The notes beneath the pieces were generated by a model. It was not told the origin of the DNA, did no database searches, and saw only the letters and a list, made by a program, of their open reading frames with translations. A stretch of DNA of 64,000 nucleotides from Dryocosmus kuriphilus (taxonomy: Eukaryota; Arthropoda; Insecta; Hymenoptera; Cynipidae): NCBI GenBank assembly GCA_038277395.1, contig CM076190.1, positions 129,796,197 through 129,860,196 of the forward strand, in the 5' to 3' direction. The position numbers and the translations under genes are program-made. The stretch's first letter is position 1; every line of letters starts with the position of its first letter. Below, piece by piece: positions 11,769 through 24,128 of the stretch.

Positions 11769-12269
11769 TTTACGGTATAAAATAAGTATTAGCTGTGCAG
11801 AATTAGTAGACTTACAAAATTTTTCCTTACATCAAATTAAAACTGCAAGGGCCAACTGTGCTGCCGTTTGATTTGAGATCTCGATGATCTACCTCAATCT
11901 TAGATTTTTATGGTCACTGCCGAATAAGTTCTAAATTTGAACATTTTTCCTCACAAGAGAAAACGGATGTATGCAAAATTGATGAAAATGTTGAAATCTA
12001 GGGTAAAGTAGCTAACATGTAACTCATAAATGTTACTCGTTTTATAAACTGGGACAACTAGAGCTATACTGTGTGATGAATTTGAGTTGATTATCAACAC
12101 TTTTTTATCCTTACTGAGGGAGATTTGTCATGGTGATAATTTGGAAAATTTTTAATGTGTTATATTAAATGTTCCTCAACTAAAAAATTTCTGATACAAT
12201 GTTCTAAGTAATTATACGGATGTATGTGTAGATGTGTGTATGTGTATGTCACATTTTTTTGTGAACACG
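11769..12269. other. No gene recognised
   Basis: AT-rich sequence between the mariner and the satellite; a short GTATGTGTATG run near 12220-12250. No gene seen. Confidence 0.4.
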
Positions 12270-14115
12270 GGCGCTGTTTTTGAGCTGGAAAGGGTACTGA
12301 AGCACTTCTAGGGATAATTTGGATGGGCCGTTGGTAGGGCTTTTTAGAGTTATATGGGGCTTTGTATCACTTCTAGGAAATAATTGGTTTTTTTTTTTGA
12401 GCTGAGTAGGGGATGCATCGGTTTTCGGGAATAATTGGACTGTCTTTGAGCTGAAAAGGGGATTGAAGCACTAATATGGAATAATTGATATGTGTACAAT
12501 GTACATATAGAGATATTAATATAGGACTTCTTAGAGCTGGATTGAAGATTAAAGCACTTCTAGGGATAATTGGGATAGGCTATTGTTAGGGGTTTTTAGA
12601 GCTATATCGGGGATTGTATCACTTCTAGGAAATAATTGGGCTGTCTTTGAGCTGAATAGGGGATGCATCGGCTTTCAGGAATAATTGGGTTGTCTTTGAG
12701 CTGAAAAGGGGATTGAAGCACTACTGTGGAATAATTGGTATGTATACAATGTAAATATAGAGGTATTAATATAGGACTTCTTAGAGCTGGATCGGAGATT
12801 AAAGCACTTCCGAGGAACAATTGGGCTTCTTTGTAGCTGGAAAGGGTACTGAAGCACTTCTAGGGATAATTAGGATGGGCTTTTGGTGGGTCTTTCTAGA
12901 GCTGTATAGGGGATTGTATCACTTCTGGGAAATAATTGGGCTGTTTTTGAGCTGGATAGGGGATGGATCGGTTCTCGGGAATAATTGGGCTGTCTTTGAG
13001 CTGAAAACGGAATTGAAGCACTAATTTCGAATATTTAGTACGTGTAAATATAGAGGTATTTATAGGACTTCTTAGAGCTGGATCGGAGATTAAAGCACTT
13101 CTAGAAAACAATTGAGCTTTTTTGAAGCTGCAAAGGTGATTGAAGCACTTCTAGGGATAATTGGGATGGGCTGGTAGGGTTTTTAGATCTATATCGGGAA
13201 TTGTATCACTTATAGGAAATAATTGGGCTGTTTTTGAGCTGAATAGAGGATGGATCGGTTCTCGTGAATAATTGGGCTGTCTTTGAGCTGAAAAGGGGAT
13301 TGAAGCACTGCTAGGGAATAATTGGTATGTGTACAATGTACATATAGAGGTATTAATATAGGACTTCTTAGATCTGTATCGGAGATTAAAGCACTTCTGA
13401 GGAACAATTGGGCTTCTTTGTAGCTGGAAAGGGTACTGAAGCACTTCTAGGGATAATTAGGATGGGCTTTTGGTGGGTCTTTCTAGAGCTGTATAGGGGA
13501 TTGTATCACTTCTGGGAAATAATTGGGCTGTTTTTGAGCTGGATAGGGGATGGATCGATTCTCGGGAATAATTGGGCTGTCTTTGAGCTGAAAACGGAAT
13601 TGAAGCACTAATTTCGAATATTTATTTAGTACGTGTAAATATAGAGGTATTTATAGGACTTCTTAGAGCTGGATCGGAGATTAAAGCACTTCTGAGGAAC
13701 AATTGGGCATCTTTGTATAGCTGGAAAAGTGATTGAAGCACTTGTAGGGATAATTGGGATGAGTTTTTGGTGGGATTTTTTAGAGTTATATCGGAGATTG
13801 TATCACTTCTAGGAAATAATTGAGCTATTTTTGAGCTGGATAGGGGATGGATCGGTTCTCGGGAATAATTGGGCTGTCTTTGAGCTGAAAAGGGAATTGA
13901 AGCACTAATATGGAATAATTGGTATGTATAGATATAGAGATATTTATAGGATTTTTTATAGCTGGATCGGAGATTAAATCACTTCTAGGAAACAATTGGT
14001 CTTCTTTGGAGCTGAAAAGGTGATTGAAGTACTTCTAGGGATAGTTGGGATGGGCTGTTGGTAGGGCTTTTTAGAGTAATATCGGGGATTGTATCACTTC
14101 TAGGAAATAATTGAG
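12270..14115. repeat. Satellite array, about 294-bp unit, 6 copies
   Basis: The landmark ATAGGACTTCTTAGAGCTGG recurs with GGACTT at 12524, 12774, 13065, 13361, 13655 and (decayed) 13949, giving spacings of 250, 291, 296, 294 and 294 bases. Each unit is itself about four related subunits of some 70-75 bases sharing AGCACTTCTAGGGATAATTG and GAGCTG words, so the array has two levels of periodicity. Frames of 60-97 codons occur on both strands at repeated positions; they are products of the repeat, not genes. Confidence 0.9.
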
Positions 14116-14430
14116 CTTATTTTGAACAATTTCAATTTGAAATCTTTGGATGTTGAACTGCAATTCTATTTGTGCGTGTATAATAGAGCGAAAAGGAAAG
14201 ATGTGAGATCCTCAAAAGTCGTTTAAAGTTCGGGAAGGTTAATAAGGTATTGAAGAAAGACAACACATCTAGACAATTTCAATTTGAAATCTTTCGATGT
14301 TGGACTGCAATTCTAGTTGTGCATGTACAATAGAGCGAAGAGGAAAGATGTGAAATCCTCAAAAGTTGTGTATAAATGTCCGGGAAGGTTAATAAGGTAT
14401 TGAAGAAAGACAACACATCCAGACAATTTC
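14116..14430. repeat. 149-bp tandem duplication
   Basis: Two adjacent copies of a segment starting CAATTTCAATTTGAAATCTT and ending GAAAGACAACACATC, offset by about 149 bases, with a third copy just beginning. It abuts the satellite array. Confidence 0.85.
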
Positions 14431-17186
14431 AATGTGAAGCAGTTATTGGTTGATGAGTATGTTGATATTGAATTGATTTTAGTTTATTATCGGTTAACAC
14501 CTTGATACATGGTATTAGTACATGGTATAATCAAGAATTAGTAACTTACAAGGAAATACTTAGTTAGGAGGATAATTAACATTAGATCTCCTCGATAAAT
14601 TAATAAATAAATAATTCTCATTTATGGCAAGTAGTCACAATAGTGAAGACTCTCAAATTGCTGTTTCAATAATTTTCCTTCAAATTTGTAATCTTCAATC
14701 AAAAACTATCTTTGCATGGATCTTAAAAATTCCTTCTACCTGAAACTTGAGATCTCACATTCCCCAAAGTGGTACTTTTATTGTCTTCTGTTGTCTCATC
14801 TTTTAACTGAAATTCTCCCAGAGTTTTATTTTTCAGAAAAATAATTCATGATAATTAATTAGTGTTAGTATGAAGTACAGAAATATGAATAATCAAGTTT
14901 CATGTAGGAATGATTCGTTGATATTGAGATAGAATCTAAATTACATAGAATCGCGCATAGAATTTGAGCATTTATGTAATTGAGGGTGAATTTTTACTGG
15001 AGCATGACGTATGAAAGGCCCTAAGTGGCCAACAAAAGTCTTTAAAACCTCGGAGGTAAAGATCCCTGGGCAAGGACGAAGGAGACGAGCGGTCTATGCT
15101 CGATGCGATAGCGTCTCACATATGTACATACTCGTATATATTTATATGGACAAGTATAATGCGTTACACGCAGGTATTACAGGCATTATCCGTATTACAT
15201 ACATATTACGAGTATTATACGGACGTACGTGCGACCTCGAGAAAATGCAAGCATGTTTCTTGTATACCTTTATATTCCTTTTTCTTTACTCATGTCAGTT
15301 ACTACTTAATTGCAGAATACTGATCTTTATCGTACGTTAATTTAGCAAATATCAAAGCAATCTTGAATTCTCTTAATTACATATTTTTATTTATCGCATC
15401 ATCTTCTCCTTCTTGTTTCACTTTTATCCATAGACCCTTTCTATAAATAGCACTATCCTATCTAAATCTGAATTAGTCGATATTTCGGGAATGAGAGAAT
15501 TTTAATTCAGTTTTCTGTTCCGTTATGTCTGCGAGATCTTTCGGTAATTTCAGTTTTCAAGAGCTTGAAGACTCGGATTTGATGTGTGCTCAGATTCTAA
15601 AACCGGTTTTATCCATTTTGTCTATTATCACGTATTCTGGAAGCTAGGGTACTTCCTTTTTCTTGGTATAATATTTGTTTGTTTCTTTTTCTTTTTCTCT
15701 CCTGTGAATAAGCGTACAAAGTATTTTCATATAGAAACCGATTCTTACGCAACCGGTTTTATAAAGGTCGAGACATGTTCGATGCCATAACTACTGATCG
15801 GTTCGTTATCTTACAACATTATGCAGATTCGTGCAATAATGCTTTTTGTATTTTTACTTTTTTTCATAGAATTTGTCGATAAAGTGTAATAACAATATCA
15901 GAAAAATCCTTTGTTTGGCCAGTGCGTAGCACCTTTTGTACTGTGAAGGCTGTAAATAATAGAGGAAGATGAATGCTTTTTTTTCTATAAATAGAATTTA
16001 TTTTTAGAAATCTCAGAAGCTAATCTCTCATACGTGACCCATTTCGAATCTTAAATGTAAAGCTCTTTCAGGGCCCTAGGAAAGTAAATTGAAGAGAAAA
16101 GCAATTTTATTCCTTTTAAAATTTGAAGATGCTGTGTTGCCAGGCAACATTCGCTTGGTGTCGTGACTCGACAAAGAGGATGAAAGAAGTGTATTCTCAA
16201 GAAGGATATAAAGGGACAATAGGGTGGCTCAAAATATTTTTTTTTTTTTCTCACCCCCTGTCTTCTTTTATTTGGTATAAAATATAGGAGTTTCCATTCT
16301 CCTGGGACTTTAAATCACATTTAAAGTTAAAAAACCCTAATTCTTGTTATTTATGGTGGAAAACTTGAAGGTACCCTCAGGAGTTTAGAATGCGATTTTT
16401 TGTTTGTTTCTTTCACAACTTTTCACGAAAATTCTTACAACTATGGAGGAGACAGAGAATTTTCTTTTTAAGGGATTCATTATTTTTGTAATGAACCGTG
16501 GTCACCTAAGTATTAATTTGCTTTTTAATGATTGAAATGCTTATTTATTTACTTCTAGTTTTATATTGAAAAACCGTGTTAAAAATATTTATATTTACAT
16601 AGCTTTAAAATATTCTGCCAAAGAATTGAATAAAGAAATATTTTAATGAATAAAAAGCAAAGAAACAAAAAATCGAAAAAAATTGAAAAAATATTTTATT
16701 CCTTTTGATCGAAAAGGGCCAAAAAGTTTATCTTGTTGCTTTGCCAAATTAATACTCAGGTAACGAACTTTGATTAGAAAAATAATGATTCCTTTCAAAA
16801 AACCGCTTCTTGGTCTCCCCTTGTAAAGTGTGATTTTAAAATAATTGTATAAGCATTTTCAAATTTTTTTACAGATCATTATAAATATAGTTTTAGGGTC
16901 CAGCCGGTATTGTTTAAGAGAGGAAAGATTATTTTTTATGCGAAAATTGAAACTTACAAAAATTATTTATTAAAGAACTTTTATTTTTGACTGAACATTT
17001 TTTCTTATCGCTCAAGCGCTGTTAACTAAAAAAAAAAAAAAAATGCTGGAATTTTTTTAATGGAAGCTTATTTTCTTAATTTATTATTTTCTTACATTTT
17101 TATTTTATTTTACTCAATTTTTGAAAATAAATCAATTAATGTCAAATATTATTATTCGCTTAAGCGACCTTCACTAAATTAAGAAA
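14431..17186. other. No gene recognised
   Basis: About 2.7 kb of AT-rich sequence without repeat structure that I can define. Frames such as 15011-15340 (plus) and 16051-16254 (minus) show no known motif and are treated as chance. Confidence 0.4.
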
Positions 17187-18561
17187 AAAAATCTGCCCGC
17201 TTCGCGGGCACATTCTCATAGCGCGCTTCGCGCAAAGTATGAGCGCGCCTAGGGCGCGCGTCTGTTGACACTCGCGCTTCGTGCTCGATAGGTTATTTAC
17301 GGCACTCGCGTTTTTCGCGCTCGATACATTATTCACCTCGCGCTACGCGCTCGGTGTTTAAGGATCGTATAAACCTTTAAATTAAAAATTCCAAAAGGAA
17401 CTATTTTACTTAAGGCTCTATCGCCCTTAAGGAATACATTCTCATCATGACACTCGCGCTTCGCGCTCGATAATTACATTTTTTTAAAAGACATTGTAGA
17501 TTGGTAAAGTTTTTTTGTGATTTTCCAAATTTTCACAATACAGGTTTTCGATTCTTAAAAGTAAAACGATGAGTCTTATAAATAAATTTTGTAGCTCTTT
17601 CAAAGTGTTAATATTTTCTCATATCTTGCATAGTTTTGCTGAAAAGTGGTTTTCTTTATATTTCATAACATATTTCACGAATAACTCAAAAAATACGCGT
17701 CTGCTCAAAAAAAATGATAGAGAGAAAAATTTGTAGACCTTTTAAGGCGAACAACTTTGTTTATTATCATTTTTCCGTGTCTTGCATAGTTTGGCGGGAA
17801 ATTTGAAATTTTTTATTTTTAATAACATTTTATCGATTAAAACAAAAACCGTGCATTTTATCAAAAAATGGTGAAAACAAAATTCGTAGACCTTTTTAAA
17901 TTGAACAACTTTATTTCTTGCCATTTTTTTGTATCTTGAATATTTTGGCGGAAAATCAGAGTTTTTTAATTTTAATAGCATTTTCTTTATTAAAACAAAA
18001 ACCGTTCATTTCATCAAAAAACAGTTAAGATAAAATTTGTAGATTTTTTTAAGATGAACAATTTTACTTTCTTACATTTTTTTTGTATCTCTTATAGTTT
18101 AGCCGGAAAATGGATTTTTTGATTTTGTGAAGACCGTTTTTGATGGATAAAACCATAACTGTTGGTCAAAAACCGCTAGTTAACGAACTCGTCCTTTCTT
18201 TTTACCCCTCAAAGAAGTGTACCAAAGCGAACTCCAATCCGATTAGTCCTTCGAAAGTTATCGCGACCACAGGCGACGACAACGCCAACGACGACAACGA
18301 CGACGACAACAGACAGACAGAAACCGTCGTAAAAAACCGTTTTTTCTGACTCAGGGGGTCTCAAAACGTAGAGATTTCATGAAATCCGCGAAAGTCAAAT
18401 TTTACATAAATCTAATACCTTCTCTGATGAGAATGTAAAAAATTGCATTTTTCAGCCAAACTATGTAAAAAATGAAGAAATTTACGTTTTAGATATAATT
18501 TCATTGATTGGTGAGCGCGAGAAACGTGTTTAGAATGCGCCTGAGTAGCGGGCAGATTTTT
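17187..18561 (+). mobile_element. GC-palindrome repeat family, most complete copy
   Basis: Bounded by the inverted repeat AAAAATCTGCCCGCT (17187-17201) and AGCGGGCAGATTTTT (18547-18561). Part 1 (to about 17480) is a GC-rich head of short palindromes (CCCGCTTCGCGGG, GCGCGCCTAGGGCGCGCG, repeated CTCGCGCTTCGCGCTCGA). Part 2 is an AT-rich degenerate tandem array of about 140-base units (ATCTTGCATAGTTTGGCGGGAAA). Part 3 (18130-18340) is a conserved stretch with an open frame and a GACGACAACGAC run, followed by a tail reading GATTTCATGAAATCCGCGAA. Family unknown; other copies or parts lie at 22441, 28190, 28836, 29716 and 30990. Confidence 0.65.
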
Positions 18562-18799
18562 CAATAACTTTTAATAACTTTTTACTGACTGTATAGTAAT
18601 GTATTTTTTGTTTAAAAGGACTATACGTTTAATGAATAAAATATGGGTTGTATCAAATAATCGTTTTAAGAGAATTTGTAGGCCTTTGGAAGGTAAATAA
18701 TTCTGCTTGTTAGTATTTTCTCATATCTTGCATAGTTTTGCTGAAAAGTGGTTTTCTTTATATTTCATAACATATTTCACGAATAACTCAAAAACTACC
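18562..18799 (+). repeat. Further GC-palindrome family tandem units
   Basis: Sequence like the part-2 array (ATATCTTGCATAGTTTTGCTGAAAAGTGG) continues to CGAATAACTCAAAAACTAC, where the inserted DDE transposon begins. Confidence 0.6.
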
Positions 18800-18805
18800 T
18801 GAAAA

Positions 18806-19398
18806 TCATTCCCTCACTATGTCCCAACTGCTAAATTCGGAGAGAATCATTAACTTAAATCGTAAAATTCCTAGCTTATTGTTTGTTATCTTATTTTTTA
18901 CTCATATAGGATAGTACTGACTGTACCATCATGAGTTTAAAGTTTAAAAAATGCGATTGGAAATATTTTTAAATATTCAAAATTTGTCCGTGAAAAATCG
19001 ATCATTCCCTCACCGTTTTGAAACAGTGTGATTGGTGCGAAATTTAAAGGCCTATCGAGCTCCACTGTAATTTTTTTTTGTAGTTGGCAACATTGGCCTC
19101 GACAGCATACACTATAGCGGACGGTTGAAGGAAAGATGTTTTGTTAAAACAAATTTGACAACAAGTTTTTTAAATATTACATTTTTTAATGTAATCCCCT
19201 CATGTAATGTTATCATAAGGTAAGCACTTTTTTATTTAATAATCATATCATATTTGTATATATGTTTTCGGTAGTAATAAAGTACTATTCACAGTTCGTA
19301 AGAAAGTAAGGTTATGTTTATAAGCTTGTGGCAATTTCGTTTCATTTCGTCATTCCCTCATCATCATTCCCTCATAAAATCTTTTAATGAGGGAATGA
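18806..19398. repeat. Cluster of TCATTCCCTCA motifs (left side)
   Basis: Exact TCATTCCCTCA at 18806-18816, 19012-19022, 19350-19360 and 19364-19374, and its inverse TGAGGGAATGA at 19388-19398, all upstream of the transposase start. With the two copies at 22236 and 22255 they look like subterminal transposase-binding repeats (inference). Confidence 0.6.
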
Positions 19399-19482
19399 TT
19401 CCTGTGAAAGAATGATGTATTTTCTAATAAGTATAAGATATTTATATTTGTTTGATTGCTTTCAGTACGCTGACACTCTATA

Positions 19483-22010
19483 ATGTCGAGAAGTAGAAAA
19501 TTAACCGCTGCAGAAGCAAAACTGAAGAAAAAGGAGTATGACAAGAAGCGGCGAGAAAAATTGAAAAACTGTCCTGAAAGTTTAGAGAAACTGAGGGAGA
19601 ACGAAAGACTCAAGTATTTAAAGAAGAAAGAGAAAGGTCAGGTCAAGTCCGTCAATGCTATGAGTTCACGAGAAAAAAGGCAGAAACGAAAACAATGGCG
19701 ATTAAACAGTTCAAAATACCGAGAGAGGAATCATAATGTGCGTAGAAATCTAGCAAGATTAATGAATAAGACACCACCTGCGAGCCCAGTTTTACTGGCA
19801 GAACCTGGTTTGCGAGTGAATGCTGTTGAAAACGAATCTTTTGCTTTACGACGAAGGCGACAATTAAGAAATCGACGAGCAATATTGTATGGAAGAATAT
19901 CAAAGTTAGAACAAAATTTAAAATTAGAGGTTAGGAAGACTGAAAAATATCGAAAAAAATACACGCGGTTAATTGACAAAATAAAAACATCTTCACCTGA
20001 GAAAAAAGTCAAAACCCTGATAAAAAATACTAAGTTACCCGAGCCAATCAAAAAGAAACTAATATTTTCGGAAATTATCACTAAACAATTAACACAATCT
20101 TATGCTAAACTGAAGACTCAGAGAGACAAACAATCCTACTATAAAAATTTTAATTTAGATCCGTTAAAAAAAACGCAAACTAATGCATTATTCTAAAAGC
20201 TTTTTCAAAAATCAAAATTACAAAACAAATAAAAACAGAAAACTTAAATCAAAAATTTTAAAAGTAAAACAAGATATTATTGATTTCTTGGAAAAAGATG
20301 AAAAACTCTCCAATGTGTCCAGGAAAGAGAGATTTTGTTAGATCAGGAAAATTAGTTAAACAAAATCGTCTGTTAACTGCTAATATTCGCAATTTGCATA
20401 AAAAAATTTTAAATTCTATTACTTACAAAATAAGTTTATCAACATTTTGCAAGTACAGGCCTTTTTGGGTAACTTGGGCAAACCTTAAAGAACGAGACAC
20501 GTGTAAATGCGTCGTTCACGCAAACATGGAATTAATTATTTCAAAATTACATGAAAATAAAGGCTTTATTCATAATAACATTCCAAGTTTGTTATCAGAC
20601 ATAACGTGATATTTACTGTACTAAATGTTTATTTAGAGAATGTGTGAACTGTAAAGACAAGGCTTTAGAATACAATCTTCCCCAAGCTACTAAAACTATT
20701 ACCTATCGACAATGGATGTACGAAAATTCAACGTATGCAAAAAATGGTGAGACAAAGACGGTGCGTAAACCTTTGAAGAAGGAAATAATTGTTACTTTAA
20801 AAAAACTGGTTTTAGTATTAGAAGAGACATTAAAATCATTTTTGTTACATGCAGGAAATATTGCACACCAGTATCAAGTGATGACACAATTAAAGAAGGA
20901 TTTGTCAACAAATGAAGTGCTCATCCACATTGATTTTAGTGAAAATTATCGTTGCAAATACACAGAAGAAATTCAAGCAGTTCATTTTGGTGGTGGTCGA
21001 CAGCAAGTTACGCTCCATACTGGCGTGCTATATCTGAAAAATCCTGATAATACCGTTAAAGTACAATCTTTCTGTACTCTTTCGAATATTAATCGACATG
21101 ACTCAGTTGCAGTATGGGCTCATCTCAAACCTATATTCGATTGGCTTAAAAATCAAAGACCGAACGTCCATACTGTACACTTTTTGAGTGACAGCCCAGT
21201 TAACCAGTACAAAAACAAATTTATTTTCCACATTGTTTCTCACCATTTACAATATTTTTTACCAGGTATAAATAATTTTACTTGGAACTATTCTGAGCCT
21301 GGCCATGGCAAAGGAGCACCATATGGCGTTGGTGGCACCTTAAAGAGGTCTGCTGACCAAGCCGTGGCTGAAGGGAAAGATGTGACAGATCTAAATGTGT
21401 TGAAAGATATTCTGAGTTCAAAATGTCCCTCAATAATGCTTATTGAAGTACGCACATCAGAAATCAATAATACAGATAATTTAATCAAAAAATCTAGCTC
21501 TATTTCTACTTTTCCTGGCACTCAAAAAATAAGACAATTTGTATTCTCGAATGAAGAGCTTGAATTTAGAACTCTATCTTGTTTTGACTGCGTTGGAAAA
21601 TGCCAACATTTTCATCTTGGTTACTACAAAACTTCTGCGATATCGGATAAGGATAAAGGTAAGGATACACCTGCAGTATCAACGCGACGTAAAAGAAAAG
21701 ATGTTGAAGTAGAAGGTGATGTGAAATTTTTGAAAACTATCCCTTCTGAAAAAGGTACCTGCGAATATAAAGTTGATGATCATGTTCTTATAACATGGAA
21801 CAACACGAGGTCTATCCTGGTAAAATTCTGTCATTATCTGATGATGGGGCTTTAGTACGCTGTATGAAGAAAGGATCAAAATGCTGGAAATGGCCGACCG
21901 TTAAAGATGAAGAATTGTATGCTTGGCCTGACGTTCTTCGAGTAATTCAACCCCCTAAATTACTCAGTAGAGGTTGTTATTTTGTTAAAGAAATCGATGA
22001 AAAACAATAA
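19483..22010 (+). pseudogene. DDE transposase, broken by frame changes
   Basis: Pieces in order: a basic N-terminal region (19483-20196, rich in K/R with repeated REKRQKRK-type stretches); a middle piece around 20280-20609 with MCPGKRDFV and ERDTCKCVVH; a cysteine-rich link (CTKCLFRECVNC) near 20610-20655; the catalytic core to 21855; and a C-terminal piece 21795-22010 with GSKCWKWP. The core shows the likely acidic triad HIDFSENY, FLSDSPVNQYKNK and EPGHGKGAPYG. Each change of piece is a change of frame, so at least three indels have killed it. I know this as a widespread arthropod/cnidarian transposase-like family but cannot name the superfamily with certainty. Confidence 0.75.
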
Positions 22011-22440
22011 AAACTTTAAAAAGATAAAAATAACTAAAGTCAACTGCAATTAGATTGCAAAGAGACTAAAAAAATTGCAATTTATGTTTTTCTCTTTTCA
22101 TTATTCTTTTATATTTTACATTATGGATTTAATTATTATAGTTTTGCAATAAAATTGTTTAATTATTATAATTTTGCAATAAAAAAAAATTAGTGCATTA
22201 TAGAGTTCTTAATTATTGTAAAATCATATTTAAAGTCATTCCCTCACGAATCTGTTATTCCCTCATTTTCGAATTTTTTGTTTTATTTTTATATTTAATT
22301 CAAACTCAAAAAAGTTGGGGACCACTATAATATTTTCATCAAACAAGACATAAACTAAGGATTGAGCAAAAAAAAATTCGATAATAAGTAAGAAAAAAAA
22401 TTACCAACTTGAAAAAGCTAAATTCGACGTTTTTTGAGAA

Positions 22441-23048
22441 TCAGCCAATAACGTTTTATCGATTAAAACAAAAACCGTGCATTTTATCAAAAAATGGTTA
22501 AAACAAAATTGGTAGATATTTTTGAATTGAACAACTTTGTTCCTTACCAATTTGTTGTATCCTGAATATTTTGGCGGGAAACCAGAGTTTTAAAATTTTA
22601 ATAGCGTTTTCTTGATTAAAACAAAAACCGTTCATTTTATCAAAAAACGGTTACGACAAAATTTGTAGATTTTTTTGAGGTGAACAATTTTACTTTCTTA
22701 CATTTTTTTTGTATCTCTCATAGTTTAGCCGGAAAATGGATTTTTTGATTTTTTGAAAACCGTTTTTGATGGATAAAACCATAACTGTTGGTCAAAAACC
22801 GCTGGTTAACGAACTCGTCCTTTCTTTTTACCCCTTAAAGAAGTGTACTAGTCCTTCGAAAGTTATCGCGATCACAGACGACGACAACGCTAACGACGAC
22901 AACGCCAACGACGACAACAGACAGACAGACACGGTCGTAAAAGCTGTTTTTTCTGACTCAGGGGGTCTCAAAATGTGGAGATTTCATGAAATCCGCGAAA
23001 GTCAAATTTTACATAAATCTAATACCTTCTCTGATGAGAATGTAATAA
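22441..23048 (+). repeat. GC-palindrome family, partial copy
   Basis: The continuation of the interrupted repeat: the 140-base tandem units, the GGTTAACGAACTCGTCC block, a GACGACAACGC run and the tail GATTTCATGAAATCCGCGAA. The frame starting at 22766 parallels that at 18140 and 30694, but triplet-repeat length differences and low complexity argue against a protein. Confidence 0.7.
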
Positions 23049-23599
23049 TTGATGAATTTTCGATCATTTGAGAATTTTTGAAAGTAAATAAATGAATATC
23101 AAATATTATGGTATTATTTTTTCTTTTAAAAAAATTATTTGTTGATGATTTCTGAGCATTACCAAAAAAGTAATTTACAAAAATTGGATGCGGAAAAGTT
23201 GTATAGAATCTGTTTCTTGAGAAAATAACTTTTCATTCAATAAAATCCCATCATTTAAGAAATTCGGTAAAAACGTTAAGAAAAAAAACAGTTCGATAAA
23301 AAATAGAAGTTTTTCAATAAATAATTTTTGTTTTTTTTCAAATCTTTTTCGTGAAAAAAATCTTTCTCTTCAACAATACCATCAATAATAATATTTTAAT
23401 ACTTGAAAGTACAATTAAATACACTTTTCTCGAGACTTTTTTTCTCCAGGTCGATGCGTAAAGTTGTCCATCTTGAAACAGCGCATGCGCAACTTTAGAC
23501 GCGGTGTCTAAAGTAACCGAGTTTCGTAGTGGACATGCGTCAATATTATTGACACACACGCGGCCATAGAAAGACTAACTTTCGAGGTGAGTGTTGTAA
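23049..23599. other. No gene recognised
   Basis: AT-rich sequence, then a short GC-richer patch (23455-23575). Nothing identifiable. Confidence 0.4.
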
Positions 23600-24128
23600 A
23601 GAGTATATTGTGCTACAAGTGCGGAAAATAGGCAGTTCCACACGAGTGTGAAGTTAGCTGTGCGAGCCAAAGGCAAATCGAAGGGGAGCCGGAAACGACC
23701 CGTAGAAGAGCCGATGGCAAGTACTTTAAACACTGCGTGTTTAAAGTATGCACCGCAGTTGCATACGATATTTTCTGTCAAAAATGCATGAATTTTTCGA
23801 TTTAAGAAACAATAAAAACAAACCTTCCATAAATTCTGGAAATTTATGGTGAAATTACCAAAATTTATCGACAATTTCCAGAAATTTTAATACACCATAA
23901 ATTACAAGAAATTGTATAAATTTCGAAATTTGAATAATTTTGGAAATTTCGGGTAAAGTCATAAATTAAAATCTCCGAAATTTCCAACAATTTCCAAAAG
24001 TTTCCCAAATTTTCCTAATGTCCAAAAATTTACAAAATTTCGAATATTTACAAAAAATTTCCAAACAAAAAGCAAACCTCACACTCGTGTGGAACTGCCT
24101 ACTTTCCGCACTTGTAGTACAATATATT
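23600..24128. mobile_element. MITE with about 50-bp terminal inverted repeats
   Basis: The left end (about 23600-23652) and right end (24078-24128) are inverted copies: TATATTGTGCTACAAGTGCGG and, inward, GGCAGTTCCACACGAGTGTG, differing at about three positions. The interior is AT-rich with many AAATTTCCAAAA words and has no gene. About 530 bp. Confidence 0.8.

Larger units (their letters stand above)
18800..22440 (+). mobile_element. Decayed DNA transposon of an unnamed DDE family
   Basis: Inserted in the GC-palindrome repeat: the sequence before 18800 and after about 22440 (AATAACGTTTTATCGATTAAAAC) matches the uninterrupted copy near 30230-30380. It holds one broken plus-strand transposase gene. 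The word TCATTCCCTCA or its near form recurs near both ends: 18806, 19012, 19350, 19364, 19388 (inverted), 22236 and 22255. I could not define terminal inverted repeats or a target duplication, so the ends are approximate. Confidence 0.65.

Noticed and set aside
12675..13611. Repeated frames of 60-97 codons on both strands
   Set aside because: By-products of the 294-bp satellite.
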